DNA from: JBDKTH01 sp964558295
Lineage (GTDB): Bacteria; Planctomycetota; Planctomycetia; Pirellulales; Thermoguttaceae
Length of the DNA: 55,569 bases
Assembly: GCA_964558295.1 (NCBI GenBank)
Contig: CAZLDQ010000007.1
Location: 1-55,569 of the forward strand
Reading direction: 5' to 3'
Shown here piece after piece: positions 43,000 to 53,200 of the stretch. Both the position numbers and the translations under genes were made by a program. The notes beneath the pieces were generated by a model, which saw nothing but the letters and a program-made list of their open reading frames with translations, searched no databases and was not told where the DNA came from. Position 1 is the stretch's first letter, and each line of letters starts with the position of its first letter.

Positions 43000-45240
43000 A
43001 TGAGCAGCGTTCGATGGCTTCCGATCCTCGGATTGGTCGGATGGCTGGCCCTAGGATCTTTGGCGCACGGCCAAGCCAGACCGTATATCGGTTATGTCTA
43101 TCCGGCCGGCGGCCAGCAGGGGACCACCTTCCAGGTCAAGTTGGGCGGCCAAGGACTCAATGACGTCAATGGAGTGACTGTCACCGGGACGGGAGTCTCC
43201 GCCAAAATCCAAGCCTACTTCCCGAAGATCGGCCCGCAGGAACTCACCCTCTTGCACGAACAACTCCGCGAATTGATGAAGATGAAGCGGGGCGGCAAGC
43301 CACGCAGGGGCAACGACGCGGAGATGGACGCCATGACGTCGGACATGGACAGCATGGAGGCCAACCAAGCAAGGACCGCCACAAAGACGACCGTGCTGGG
43401 AACGTTGGCGGCGGGACAGCAGAAGCAAGATTCCATCGACGGTTTCATCCAGCGGATTAAAAGACGCATCGACGAATATGTCCAGCGGCCTGCTTCGGCT
43501 TCGATTTCCAGCCTGGCGTTTGTCGAGGTCACGATCGCCTCCGACGCTGAACCGGGCCCACGTGAACTTCGGCTGGTTACCCCTCGCGGTGTCTCGAATC
43601 CCTTGGTGTTCTATGTCGGCCAGGTTCCGGAAACCGCCCGCGAGCCGATGCTCACCAGTCACTTCCAGGTGCTTGGCAAGGAGGAACTTGCCCAGCGCAA
43701 GCGGCCGGCGGAAGAAGTCGAAGTCCGCGTCAACATTCCCTGTACCATGAACGGTCAGATTGCCTCGGGCGAAGTGAATCAGTACCGGTTCGAGGCCCGC
43801 AAAGGGCAACGCCTGGTCGTCTCCGTCGCCGCCCGAACTCTGATTCCTTACATTGCCGACGCCGTACCCGGCTGGTTTCAGCCCGTACTGATCCTCTACA
43901 ATGCCAAGGGGAAGGAAGTGGCCTACAACGACGATTTCCGCTTCAAGCCGGATCCGGTGCTCTGCTTCACGGTTCCAGAAGACGGCGAATATGTGCTGGC
44001 GATCACCGATGCTCTCTTCCGAGGTCGCGAGGATTTCGTCTACCGGATCACGATTGGCGAGCAACCGATGATCACGAGTCTCTTCCCGTTAGGGGCTCGG
44101 GTCGGTGCGCCGCGTGCGGTGAGGATGAAGGGCTGCAATCTCGAAGGAGCCGAGTTATTGCTTCCGCCTAAAGATGCGGGGCCGGGGCTCTTCGAGGTGG
44201 TGGCCAACCAAGCAGGGACTCTGTCCAATCGCGTGCCGTTCGCGCTGGATACCTTGCCGGAAGACTTCGACAAAGAATCCAACAACGATCCGGCGCATGC
44301 CCAAAAGGTGAAGCTTCCGCTGATCGTCAACGGCCGCATCGATCGCTCGGATGATTGGGACGTGTTTCAAGTGGCCGGACGAGCCGGGGAGACGATTGTT
44401 GCCGAAGTCACCGCCCGGCGACTCGATTCGCCGTTGGACTCGATCCTTAAAGTCACCGACGCGAGCGGCAAGTTGTTGGCCGCCAATGACGATTATCAGG
44501 ACGCCGGTTCCGGGGTGAATACGCATCATGCCGATTCCTACCTGATGGTCAAGCTTCCGGCTGACGGCAACTACTTTGTTCACCTCGGCGACGCAGCACG
44601 TAGCGGCGGAGAGGAATATGCCTACCGTCTGCGGCTCAGCTTGCCGCAGCCTGATTTCGCCTTGCGTTTGGTCCCCTCGAGTATTGCGTTGCGGGCCAGG
44701 TCGTCCGCAGCGGTCACCGTCTATGCGATTCGCAAAGACGGGTTTACCGGGGATATTAAGCTGAGCCTGAAGAATCCCCCCGAGGGCTTCGCCTGCTCAC
44801 CCATCACCCTGCCGGGTACGCAAAACATGATCCGGTTCACGGTCAAGACGACCCTGACCAGCACGGAGCAGCCGGTTGCGCTTCGCGTTGAGGGGCAGGC
44901 CGTGGTTGGCAAGAAAACGATTGTCCACGAGGCCGTGCCGACGGAAGACCGGATGCAAGCCTTCCTGTGGCGGCATCTTGTACCGGCCGAGGACCTCAAG
45001 GTTTGGGTCTTCAATCCGGCCGATGAGGTGCCGCCCAAACGCGTTCCGCCGCCGATGACCATCGAGAAGAAAGACGACACGCAGGCCAAAGCCGCTGCTA
45101 CGCCGGCGGCGGGAAAGGCGAAGTTCACCAAGCAACAGGTCCGCGGCCGTCTGCGCCAGCTCAAGCTTCTCTATGAGGAATGGCTGCTGACCGACGAGTT
45201 CTACAAGGAGAAAGTCGCCGAGTGTCAAGCCGAGATGTGA
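43000..45240 (+). CDS. Secreted PPC-domain protein
   Basis: The 746-residue product has a signal peptide (ILGLVGWLALGSLAHGQA), then an IPT-like segment (YVYPAGGQQGTTFQVKLGG). A Met/Lys-rich helical insert (about residues 80-165) follows. Two PPC-like beta-sandwich units are seen (YRFEARKGQRLVVSVAAR, and DDWDVFQVAGRAGETIVAEV with SYLMVKLPADGNYFVHL). The C-terminus is charged and helical (RLRQLKLLYEEWLLTDEFY). GGAG lies 6 nt before the chosen ATG. It follows DUF1501 by 69 nt and completes the trio. PPC domains often aid secretion or binding. Confidence 0.85.
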   Translation: MSSVRWLPILGLVGWLALGSLAHGQARPYIGYVYPAGGQQGTTFQVKLGGQGLNDVNGVTVTGTGVSAKIQAYFPKIGPQELTLLHEQLRELMKMKRGGKPRRGNDAEMDAMTSDMDSMEANQARTATKTTVLGTLAAGQQKQDSIDGFIQRIKRRIDEYVQRPASASISSLAFVEVTIASDAEPGPRELRLVTPRGVSNPLVFYVGQVPETAREPMLTSHFQVLGKEELAQRKRPAEEVEVRVNIPCTMNGQIASGEVNQYRFEARKGQRLVVSVAARTLIPYIADAVPGWFQPVLILYNAKGKEVAYNDDFRFKPDPVLCFTVPEDGEYVLAITDALFRGREDFVYRITIGEQPMITSLFPLGARVGAPRAVRMKGCNLEGAELLLPPKDAGPGLFEVVANQAGTLSNRVPFALDTLPEDFDKESNNDPAHAQKVKLPLIVNGRIDRSDDWDVFQVAGRAGETIVAEVTARRLDSPLDSILKVTDASGKLLAANDDYQDAGSGVNTHHADSYLMVKLPADGNYFVHLGDAARSGGEEYAYRLRLSLPQPDFALRLVPSSIALRARSSAAVTVYAIRKDGFTGDIKLSLKNPPEGFACSPITLPGTQNMIRFTVKTTLTSTEQPVALRVEGQAVVGKKTIVHEAVPTEDRMQAFLWRHLVPAEDLKVWVFNPADEVPPKRVPPPMTIEKKDDTQAKAAATPAAGKAKFTKQQVRGRLRQLKLLYEEWLLTDEFYKEKVAECQAEM

Positions 45241-45806
45241 TTACCAGGCTTCCTCGGCCACTTCGTACGCGGCTTCCTCGTGGAACTACTGGGCTTCGCC
45301 CGGACAACGAGGATCAGGGTGAGCATCCGCCGTATCCGATGTTGTTTGTCAGGATACTGCGCCAAGTTTTCTGCCATCACGGGTATCGGTCGGTGCCGTA
45401 GGGAAAGAACATGGAACAGTCTCTCCCCGGAGAGTGGCAGTGGGATGACGACACTGACTGGGATCGTTCTATCCCGTTAGGAGGGAATCGCAAGAGACTT
45501 GCACCCCGTGGTTCTGCTTGCAGTTGGCTAGCGCTCGACTATAATAGGAACGTGTTGAGAGCGTCTCTTGTGAGGGACGATGCGTGGTCTTCGGCTGGAG
45601 GCCCGATTGTTCGCCACAAGAGTACGCACCGGTCCCGCCATACGACTTCCCACCTTAATCAACCCAGTTTCCCCGCTGTTTGTCAACGGATCCAACGGCG
45701 AGGGCCTCCGGTTTTGAGATAGCGTCGGTATTCCTAGTTTCCCGTAGTCTGCCGAACGGTTCGCGCTGTTGCGCGGCGAGTTGGCCTAACCGGATTGAGT
45801 GAAACC
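45241..45806. other. Long intergenic region with a strong promoter match
   Basis: No credible gene is visible in these 566 bases; a 103-codon frame at 45411-45722 has atypical composition. The region contains the promoter at 45518-45545 and an apparently long leader before the lipoprotein gene. Confidence 0.5.
45518..45545 (+). promoter_or_regulatory. Sigma70-type promoter upstream of lipoprotein/DUF1559 genes
   Basis: TTGCAG (45518-45523) and a perfect TATAAT (45540-45545) are separated by 16 nt. Transcription would start near 45552, leaving a 5' leader of about 255 nt before the lipoprotein gene. Confidence 0.6.
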
Positions 45807-46298
45807 ATGCGATACTCGCGACCAACCACGGCTTCTCTGGTGCCCTGTTTTGCTGCGCGACGTCTTGGACTGGCGGTGCTTTTGGCTGCGTTTGGGCTGG
45901 CAGGTCCGGCTGGATGTGGCGGCGGCAGCCCGTACCGCCTTGTCCCCATCACGGCCAAAGTCACCTACGAGGATGGCACGACGATTCCCGGGGAGATTGT
46001 CCAGGTAACCTTCTACCCTCAGGTCAAAGAGCTTGACGCCAAGACCTTTCCGCGGCCGGCTACCGGACAGGCTGATCCGGCCGATGGAAGTGTCAAGGGG
46101 ATTACCACGATTACGACCGGTGACGGCGTGCCGCTGGGAAAGCAGAAGGTGACGATCGCGTCGGTCACTGGGCTGCAACAGCCCACGGGAGCCGTGCCGT
46201 CGGTGTATGCTGATCCGGAGACAACGCCGCTGGTGGTCGAAGTGACTGAATCCGGCCAGCATTTCGATTTTAAGGTGCCGAAGCCTGGGCGCAAATGA
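45807..46298 (+). CDS. Small lipoprotein-like protein, transthyretin-like fold
   Basis: The 163-residue product has an Arg-containing leader and hydrophobic segment ending in GPAGC-GGG, which resembles a lipobox although Pro replaces the usual Leu at -3. The mature part (VTYEDGTTIPGEIVQVTFYP, then LGKQKVTIASV) has the pattern of carboxypeptidase-regulatory/transthyretin-like lipoproteins that commonly accompany DUF1559 genes in planctomycetes. It precedes DUF1559 gene 1 by 63 nt. An in-frame TTG 12 nt upstream is a less likely start. The role is unknown. Confidence 0.8.
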   Translation: MRYSRPTTASLVPCFAARRLGLAVLLAAFGLAGPAGCGGGSPYRLVPITAKVTYEDGTTIPGEIVQVTFYPQVKELDAKTFPRPATGQADPADGSVKGITTITTGDGVPLGKQKVTIASVTGLQQPTGAVPSVYADPETTPLVVEVTESGQHFDFKVPKPGRK

Positions 46299-46361
46299 GG
46301 TGGGCATTGTGTGATCATTCACGGAAAGATCGTCATCATTCGATAGTGGAGGAACACGGCA

Positions 46362-47414
46362 ATGAATATCTCTCGAAGGTGCGCGTTTACGTTGGTCGAA
46401 TTGCTCGTGGTGATTGCGATTATCGGGATCCTGATTGCGCTACTCTTGCCGGCCGTGCAAGCGGCGAGGGAAGCCGCCCGGCGGGCTCAGTGTACGAACA
46501 ATCTCAAACAACTCGGCCTCGCGTTGCACAACTATCACGACCAGTGGCACACCTTTCCGCCCAGCGAGTCCCGCCCATCGAGCGGCTACTCGACGAGCGG
46601 CGCCTATCTCAACTGGGTGATTCTCATTCTGCCGTTCATGGAGCAGCAGCCCCTCTACGACGAGTTCAATCGGAATTTGCCGATCAGTGATGCGGCCAAT
46701 GCTGTGCCCCGTGGCCGCCAGCTCAGTACGATGCTTTGTCCGAGCGATCCGTACAACCGGACGCCCTTCAATGGGTCGGCCAACAGCCGTACTGCGTCGC
46801 TGGGCGACGGCTGGGCTCGTGGCAACTATGCCGCCAACGGTTCGCTCGCCTTCCGCCGCTATTCTTCGACCGACACCTGGTGCGCCGCCTATCCCGAGTC
46901 GGCCGGCTGGCGCCAGCCGGGGCGGATCGGCGTGATGGGGGTCAATTCGTCCGTGGGGATTGCTGGGATCCTTGACGGTACCAGCAACACGCTCTTAGTG
47001 GGCGAAATTCGCGCCGGCATCGTCACTGCCGATGAACGGGGGACCTGGGCCCTGGGCAGTGCGGCGGGCAGTTCTCTCTGGGCCCATGGCGGGATGTACG
47101 GCGATGCCTATGGGATTAACTGCCGCTCACTCAATGCCGACGACACGCTCGGCTGTTCGGCCGCTATTTCTGCCGCCGGGAGCGAAGAGGCCCTGCGCGA
47201 CCTTGGCATGTCCTGCTATTCGTCGGGCGACGGCAATCAGCAGGGGATGCGCAGCCTTCACCCTGGCGGCGGCAATGTCTGCTTGGCCGACGGTAGCACC
47301 CGATTCATCAGCGAGACGATCCAGGTCAGGCCAAGCTCGACGACCACGCCCTCCGTCTGGGACCGTCTGAATCTGTCGGCCGACAATCAACCGCTCAGCG
47401 CCGACAGCTTCTAG
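46362..47414 (+). CDS. DUF1559 pseudopilin-like protein, copy 1
   Basis: The 350-residue product has a type IV prepilin-like N-terminus (RRCA-FTLVELLVVIAIIGIL, Glu at +5) and the conserved planctomycete segment LLPAVQAAREAARRAQC, NNLKQLGLALHNYHD. The C-terminus carries the DUF1559 closing pattern, HPGGGNVCLADGSTRFIS. GGAGG precedes the ATG. Family members are numerous in planctomycetes and are thought to be surface or pseudopilus-like; their functions are unsettled. The last 160 bp are almost identical to copy 2. Confidence 0.95.
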   Translation: MNISRRCAFTLVELLVVIAIIGILIALLLPAVQAAREAARRAQCTNNLKQLGLALHNYHDQWHTFPPSESRPSSGYSTSGAYLNWVILILPFMEQQPLYDEFNRNLPISDAANAVPRGRQLSTMLCPSDPYNRTPFNGSANSRTASLGDGWARGNYAANGSLAFRRYSSTDTWCAAYPESAGWRQPGRIGVMGVNSSVGIAGILDGTSNTLLVGEIRAGIVTADERGTWALGSAAGSSLWAHGGMYGDAYGINCRSLNADDTLGCSAAISAAGSEEALRDLGMSCYSSGDGNQQGMRSLHPGGGNVCLADGSTRFISETIQVRPSSTTTPSVWDRLNLSADNQPLSADSF

Positions 47415-47495
47415 ACGGCATTCTCCACTTGGTTTAGGGGGTAGCAAGATTCCCTGGCATCCCGGCTCAGCTCAGGTATCCCACCTGCCGTAGTT

Positions 47496-47539
47496 TAGGC
47501 ATCTTGCCTGAAGTCGGCTCTGCCCAGGCAAGATGCCTA
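47496..47539. terminator. Perfect 15-bp inverted repeat after DUF1559 copy 1
   Basis: Arms taggcatcttgcctg (47496-47510) and caggcaagatgccta (47525-47539) pair perfectly around 14 nt. The right arm is also the start of the 52-bp tandem repeat. It may terminate the upstream gene's transcript, or be part of a mobile hairpin element. Confidence 0.7.
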
Positions 47540-47645
47540 GCTTGTGCCACACAAGCGGGACGCTTGTGCTACGATCCAGGCAAGATGCTTGGTTTGTGCC
47601 ACACAAGCGGGACGGTTGCGCTACGATCTAGGCAAGATGCTTGGC
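47526..47645. repeat. 52-bp tandem repeat, two full copies and one partial
   Basis: Copies at 47526-47577 and 47578-47629 share aggcaagatgc, tgtgccacacaagcgggac and gctacgatc at the same positions; a third begins at 47630 and fades after about 16 bp. Each unit contains a small internal stem (cttgtg with cacaag). The array lies between the two DUF1559 genes. Confidence 0.9.
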
Positions 47646-47861
47646 TCGGCAGTTGCCAGGAAGATTGGCCACACCCCTGGTTTACCAATTGCTTGCAGTG
47701 GCAGACGCCTCCTGGCTATAATCCAGGCGAGGTGACTGTCGAGGGACGAAAGCTATGCAATCGGGCCCTGCGGTTCGAGGTTCAGCCTCTTGCGATCCAG
47801 ACGCTCACATTGCTCCAGCTTTCGTAGCGTTGGGGTCTTCTTTTACGCAAGGGGGGGACCA

Positions 47862-48932
47862 ATGGACGTTTCTCTGCGACGCGCGTTCACGCTGGTCGAA
47901 TTGCTCGTGGTCATCGCGATCATCGGGATCTTGATCGCCTTGCTCTTGCCGGCTGTGCAGGCGGCGAGGGAAGCCGCCCGGCGGGCCCAGTGTACGAACA
48001 ATCTCAAACAACTCGGTCTCGCGCTGCACAACTACCACGATCAATGGCACCTCTTCCCGCCTAGCGAATCCCGGCCGGAGACGAACAAGGTGGCAATCAA
48101 CAGTGCGGGCAACGGTGGGGCCTATGTCAACTGGGTGATTCTCATCCTGCCGTTCATGGAACAGCAACCGCTTTACGATCAGTTCAATCGGAATTTGCCG
48201 ATCAGCGATGTAGCCAATGCCGTGCCTCGCAGCCAGAAGCTCAGCACGATGCTTTGCCCGAGCGATCCCTACAACCAGGTACCGTTCAACGGTACGGCCT
48301 ACAGCCGCACCGCATCGTTTGGCGATAACTGGGCCCGAGGCAACTACGCCGCAAACGGCTCGCTGTGCCATCGTCTCTACTCGACTTCGGAAACCTGGTA
48401 CGGCGCTTTTGCCGACTCCGGCGGTTGGCAGCTTCTGGATCGTCGGGGTGCGATGGGGGTCAATGCCTCGGTCGGCATTGCCGGAATCCTCGATGGCACG
48501 AGCAATACGATCCTGGTGGGGGAAATCCGTGCGGGCTTTGTTACGGCCGACGAACGGGGAACCTGGGCCTTGGGCAATGCCGCGGGTAGCTCGCTGTGGG
48601 CCCACGGCGGCATGTACGGCGACGACTACGGGATCAACTCACGCGAGCTCAACGCCGACGATAATGCCGGGTGTCAGCCGGCTCGCGACGCCGCCGGCAG
48701 CGCGGAAGCTTTGCGAGATCGTGGCATGGCCTGTTATCCGAACGGTTCGAGTAACCAACAGGGGATGCGCAGCCTTCACCCTGGCGGCGGCAATGTCTGC
48801 TTGGCCGACGGTAGCACCCGATTCATCAGCGAGACGATCCAGGTCAGGCCAAGCTCGACGACCACGCCCTCCGTTTGGGACCGTCTGAATCTGTCGGCCG
48901 ACAATCAACCGCTTAGCGCCGACAGCTTCTGA
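47862..48932 (+). CDS. DUF1559 pseudopilin-like protein, copy 2
   Basis: The 356-residue product has the same architecture as copy 1: prepilin-like start RRA-FTLVELLVVIAIIGIL, the AQCTNNLKQLGLALHNYHD segment, and an identical C-terminal end. The two differ mainly in the surface-exposed middle (for example ESRPETNK here versus ESRPSSGY). GGGGGG precedes the ATG. It lies 447 nt after copy 1 and ends 1 nt from the convergent MFS gene, with no room for a terminator. The paralogues probably arose by tandem duplication. Confidence 0.95.
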   Translation: MDVSLRRAFTLVELLVVIAIIGILIALLLPAVQAAREAARRAQCTNNLKQLGLALHNYHDQWHLFPPSESRPETNKVAINSAGNGGAYVNWVILILPFMEQQPLYDQFNRNLPISDVANAVPRSQKLSTMLCPSDPYNQVPFNGTAYSRTASFGDNWARGNYAANGSLCHRLYSTSETWYGAFADSGGWQLLDRRGAMGVNASVGIAGILDGTSNTILVGEIRAGFVTADERGTWALGNAAGSSLWAHGGMYGDDYGINSRELNADDNAGCQPARDAAGSAEALRDRGMACYPNGSSNQQGMRSLHPGGGNVCLADGSTRFISETIQVRPSSTTTPSVWDRLNLSADNQPLSADSF

Positions 48933-48933
48933 C

Positions 48934-50283
48934 TCAGCGAGCTTGTTTCCAGTCGGCCGGTTTGGACGTGCTCTTGGGGATTGTCCACACGACCGCGCAC
49001 GCGGCCAGCCCATAGCCGGCGATTTGAAGTGTCACAGGCAGCGCCGTTCCGTCGTAGAACACGCCGGTGAGAGCTCCGCTACCGGCGCCAAGCAGGAACT
49101 GAAAGATCCCCAGCAAGGCCGAGGCACTGCCGGCGTCGGCCGCAAAGGGTTGCATGGCCATCGCCGTTGCATTGGGGAAAATCAGGGCCAACGTGGTTAG
49201 GCACAGGAACAGGACGGCAAACAGAAGTGGGAATCCGCCCCAGCCAGTCGAGGCACAACCGACCAGCGCCAGACCCGTGCAGACGTTGATCCCGATCGCC
49301 CAACGCAAAAGCTGCTCAGACGTGAACCGTCGGAGCAGCCAGCGATTGGATTGGCCGCCAATGTAAAGTCCGAGGGAATTCGTGGCGAATAGGAATCCGA
49401 AATACGCCACGGGCAGGCCGAACAACTCGATGAAGAGGAACGAGGAATTGGCGATGTAGGTGAACAAGATGCCCGACGTGCAGCCGATCACCAGGGCAGG
49501 ACGGAGAAAGCGGCGATTGGTCAGAATTCGGCCGTAGCCGCGAAACAAATCGATGACGTGACCGCGCGTGCGGAATTCACGCGGCAACGTTTCTGGGATG
49601 TTCGCCAACGCAGCGGCAATCGCCAGAGTGCCGATGATCGTGATGGTCCAGAAGATTCCCCGCCAGTTGGCATAGGCAAGTAGCAGGCTTCCGAGGAACG
49701 GGGCGATAATCGGGGCGATGCCGCCGATGATCATCATCAGCGAGTAGAACCGAGCGGCTTCGATTTCCTCGAACAGGTCGCGGACGATTGCCCGTGAAAC
49801 TACTACCCCCGCGGAACCGCCGAGGCCCATGAGGAAACGTGCAGCCACCAAGGTGTAGACGGAATGGGTCGTTGCGCAGACGACGGCCATGCTCGTGAAG
49901 AGCAGACAGCCGCCGAGAATCGGACCCCGCCGGCCCACCTGATCGCTTAGCGTACCCCAGAAGACCTGACCGGCGGCAAGCCCCAAGAGAAAGATGGCGA
50001 GGGTCATTTGTACCCATCCCACGCTCGTGCCGAGATCCTCGGTAAGCCGGGGAAAGGCTGGAAGGTACATATCCGTGGCGAACGGGGCAAAGCCCGACAT
50101 CAGGCCCATGGTCCACGCCAGTCGTCGCACCAGTGCCGGCGACGGTTGGGCCGAGGGCTTGATCGGTCGGGCGTTTGTGCCGCCGGCGCTTGTGGAAGCG
50201 TGCGAGGCGGGGGACGCTAAGCACGGTCGCACCACGGAGTCGGTCCGTTCCCCTTCCAGTTCTTTGCCCAGCTCACCCTTCAT
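48934..50283 (-). CDS. MFS drug-resistance transporter (Bcr/CflA family)
   Basis: This is an inner-membrane proton-driven exporter of about 449 residues with 12 predicted membrane helices. The motif-A-like loop LSDQVGRRGPILGG follows helix 2, and FAPFATDMYLPAFPRL at helix 1 is the Bcr/CflA signature. The N-terminal 50 residues are a polar extension. The ATG at 50283 lies inside the end of the RND gene (11-nt overlap), indicating one operon; a TTG at 50301 is possible. Export of bicyclomycin- or chloramphenicol-type drugs is the family role; the substrate here is unknown. Confidence 0.9.
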   Translation of the reverse strand: MKGELGKELEGERTDSVVRPCLASPASHASTSAGGTNARPIKPSAQPSPALVRRLAWTMGLMSGFAPFATDMYLPAFPRLTEDLGTSVGWVQMTLAIFLLGLAAGQVFWGTLSDQVGRRGPILGGCLLFTSMAVVCATTHSVYTLVAARFLMGLGGSAGVVVSRAIVRDLFEEIEAARFYSLMMIIGGIAPIIAPFLGSLLLAYANWRGIFWTITIIGTLAIAAALANIPETLPREFRTRGHVIDLFRGYGRILTNRRFLRPALVIGCTSGILFTYIANSSFLFIELFGLPVAYFGFLFATNSLGLYIGGQSNRWLLRRFTSEQLLRWAIGINVCTGLALVGCASTGWGGFPLLFAVLFLCLTTLALIFPNATAMAMQPFAADAGSASALLGIFQFLLGAGSGALTGVFYDGTALPVTLQIAGYGLAACAVVWTIPKSTSKPADWKQAR

Positions 50284-53200
50284 CGGAGTCGCCAGCAGCA
50301 AGCGCGGGTTCCACGGCCGCTTCGTCCGTCTTGCCGAACCAGTTCACGACAAGGACGAAGAACAAGGGGATGAAGATTAGGTCGATAAAGGTGGCTGAGA
50401 GCATACCTCCGGTCACGGCGGTTCCGATGGCATTCATGGCTCCGGCCCCGGCGCCTGTGGCGACGGCCAGCGGCAAGGTGCCGAAGAAGAAGGCCAGCGA
50501 GGTCATAATCACCGGGCGGAACCGAATCCGGACGGCGGCGAGGGTCGCCTCGACGAGGCCGCCGCCTAGCCGCATCTGTTCTTTGATGAATTGAACGATC
50601 AGGATCGCGTTCTTTGTGGAGAGCCCGAGTGTCGTGAGGAATCCGATCTGGAAATAAACGTCGTTGGATAACTCGCGCAACGAGGTGGCTGTCAGAGCGC
50701 CCAGCACCCCGAGGGGCAACATCAAGAGGTTGACGAAGGGGATCGTCCAGCTTTCGTAGAGCGCCGCGACGCAGAGGAAAATGACAAGGACGGAGAAGGC
50801 GTAGAGGATCGGCCCCTGCTTGGTGGCCATTCGTTCTTGGTAGGAGAGGCCGGTCCAGTCATAGCCGACGCCGGCAGGCAATTTGGCCGTGATTTCCTCC
50901 ATCGCCTGCATGGCCTCGCCGGAACTTCGGTGCGGCGCCGGTTCCGCCCAGATGTTCAGTGAAGGAAAACCATTGTATCGTTCCAGACGCGGGGAATTGG
51001 AGGTCCAGCGATTCGAGGCAAACGCCGAATAGGGGACCATCTTTCCTGCGGTGTTGCGCACGTAAAGCTTCTCCAGATCCGTGGGGAGCATGCGGTAGGG
51101 GGCGTCGGCCTGAACATACACTCGTTTGACGCGGCCGCTCTGGATGAAGTCGTTGACGTACGCGCTGCCGAAGGCGGCGGAAAGGGTGGTGTGGATCGAG
51201 CCGATGGGGACGCCCTGGGCGCCGGCTTCTTCCCAGTTGACGTCGATTCGGAATTCGGGGACATCTTCCAGGCCGTTAGGACGCACGTTCATCAGCCGCT
51301 TGTCTTGGCTGGCCATCGCCAGGAGTTGGTTTCGCGCACTCATGAAGGCTTCGTGCCCGAGGCCGCCCCGGTCGATGAGCTGAAAGTCGACGCCGCGGGC
51401 ATTGCCCAATTCGACGACGGCCGGCGGCGGGAAGGCGAAGATCATCGCGTTGCGGATTTGCGAGAAGGCTCCCATGGCCCGTGCGGCCACCGCCTTGGCT
51501 TTCGCCTGGGGATTCTCACGCAAGGCCCAGTCTTTCAGATCGACAAAGACCATGGCGTTGTTCTGCGACCGTCCATTGAAGCCGAAACCAGAGATCGCCA
51601 AACACGATTTGACCGCCTCGTCCTTGCGAAAGATGTTGGTGACCTCGCTGGCAATCGCCTGCGTCTGTTCCAAGGTGGAACCGGTTGGCAACATGATCTG
51701 GCACATGAGCATCCCTTGATCCTCATCGGGCAGATATGCGCTCGGTAACCGAAGGAACAGATAGCCGACCGCACCGACTAACAGCACGTAGAGGAACAGG
51801 AAGCGAAGTCTATGGGCCAGCGAATAGCCGACCAATTCCACATAACGATCGCGAATCCAGAAGAAAACCCGGTCGAACCAGCGGAAGAAGGGACGCAGTA
51901 GGAAGAAGGCGTTCTCCGCCGGTTCATGGCCTTTGGCTACCGGTTTGAGCAACGTCGCACAGAGCACCGGGGTGAGGATCAAGGCCACCAGCACCGACAG
52001 GAGCATCGAGGCAATGATCGTCACTGAGAACTGGCGGTAGATCACTCCGGTTGAGCCGGGGAAGAATGCCATCGGACCGAACACGGCCGAAAGGACCAAA
52101 CCGATGCCGATCAGAGCACTGGTGATCTGATCCATTGACTTGGCGGTCGCCTCACGAGGCGACAACCCCTCTTCGACCATGATCCGTTCGACGTTTTCCA
52201 CGACCACGATGGCGTCGTCCACCAGAAGTCCGATGGCCAATACCATGGCGAACATCGTCAACATGTTGATCGAAAAACCGAAGAGTCCCAAGGCGGCAAA
52301 GGTCCCCAGGAGCACCACCGGCACGGCGATCGTCGGAATCAAGGTGGCGCGGATGTTCCCCATGAACAGCCACATCACCAGGAAGACCAGGATGATAGCC
52401 TCGAACAGCGTTTTGACCACTTCGTGAATGGCCACGCGAATGAAAGGGGTGGTATCGTACGGATAAACCACCTTCATTCCGGTTGGGAAATAGCGGCTCA
52501 TCTCCGCCAGCTTTTCTTTGATCGAATTGGCGGTTTCCAACGCATTGGCGCCCGGGGCCTGGCGGATCGCCATTGCAGCGCTGGGCATCCCATTGTAGAA
52601 GGCTTGAACGTCGTAGCCTTCCGTCCCCAATTCGGTCCGTCCCACGTCGCGAACCCGTACGACCGAACCGTCGGGATTGGTACGAATGGGAATCGAGGCG
52701 AATTCCTCGGGCGTTTGGAGTAGGTTCTGCACGACAATCGACGCGTTGAGCCGCTGGCCCGGCACGGCCGGGGCCCCGCCGAATTGTCCGGCGGAGACTT
52801 CGACGTTGTAGCTCCGCAGCGCCTGGATGACATCCTCGAATGTCAGATGGTAGTCCGTAAGCTTGTTCGGATTCAGCCAAACACGCATCGCGTATTGCGA
52901 ACCGAAACAGGTCACCTCGCCGACTCCGGGAACCCGCGCCAAGACCTTTTCCAGGTTGGATTGGGCATAGTCGCGCAGGTCGTTGCCGTCCATGCTGCCG
53001 TCTTCGGAAATCAATCCGATGATGATCAGGTAATTCCGCGTCGACTTGCTGACCTTGATTCCGGTGCGCTGCACTACTTCCGGCAAGCTGGCGGTGGCCA
53101 ACTGGAGCTTGTTCTGCACCTTGGCCCAGGCCAGATCGGGATCGGTCCCCGGCTTGAAGGTCAATTCGATCCGGGATGAACCGGCCGAATCGCTCGTGCC

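Noticed and set aside
45411..45722. 103-codon plus-strand frame as a gene
   Set aside because: Composition is unlike neighbouring genes, there is no good ribosome-binding site, and a perfect TATAAT promoter lies inside it.
47526..47645. CRISPR array
   Set aside because: The units are directly adjacent with no unique spacers and are too few; no cas genes are present.
47504..47827. 107-codon frame over the 52-bp repeats
   Set aside because: The frame exists only because the repeat lacks stops; the translation is Cys/Thr/Gly-rich with no domain and no ribosome-binding site.
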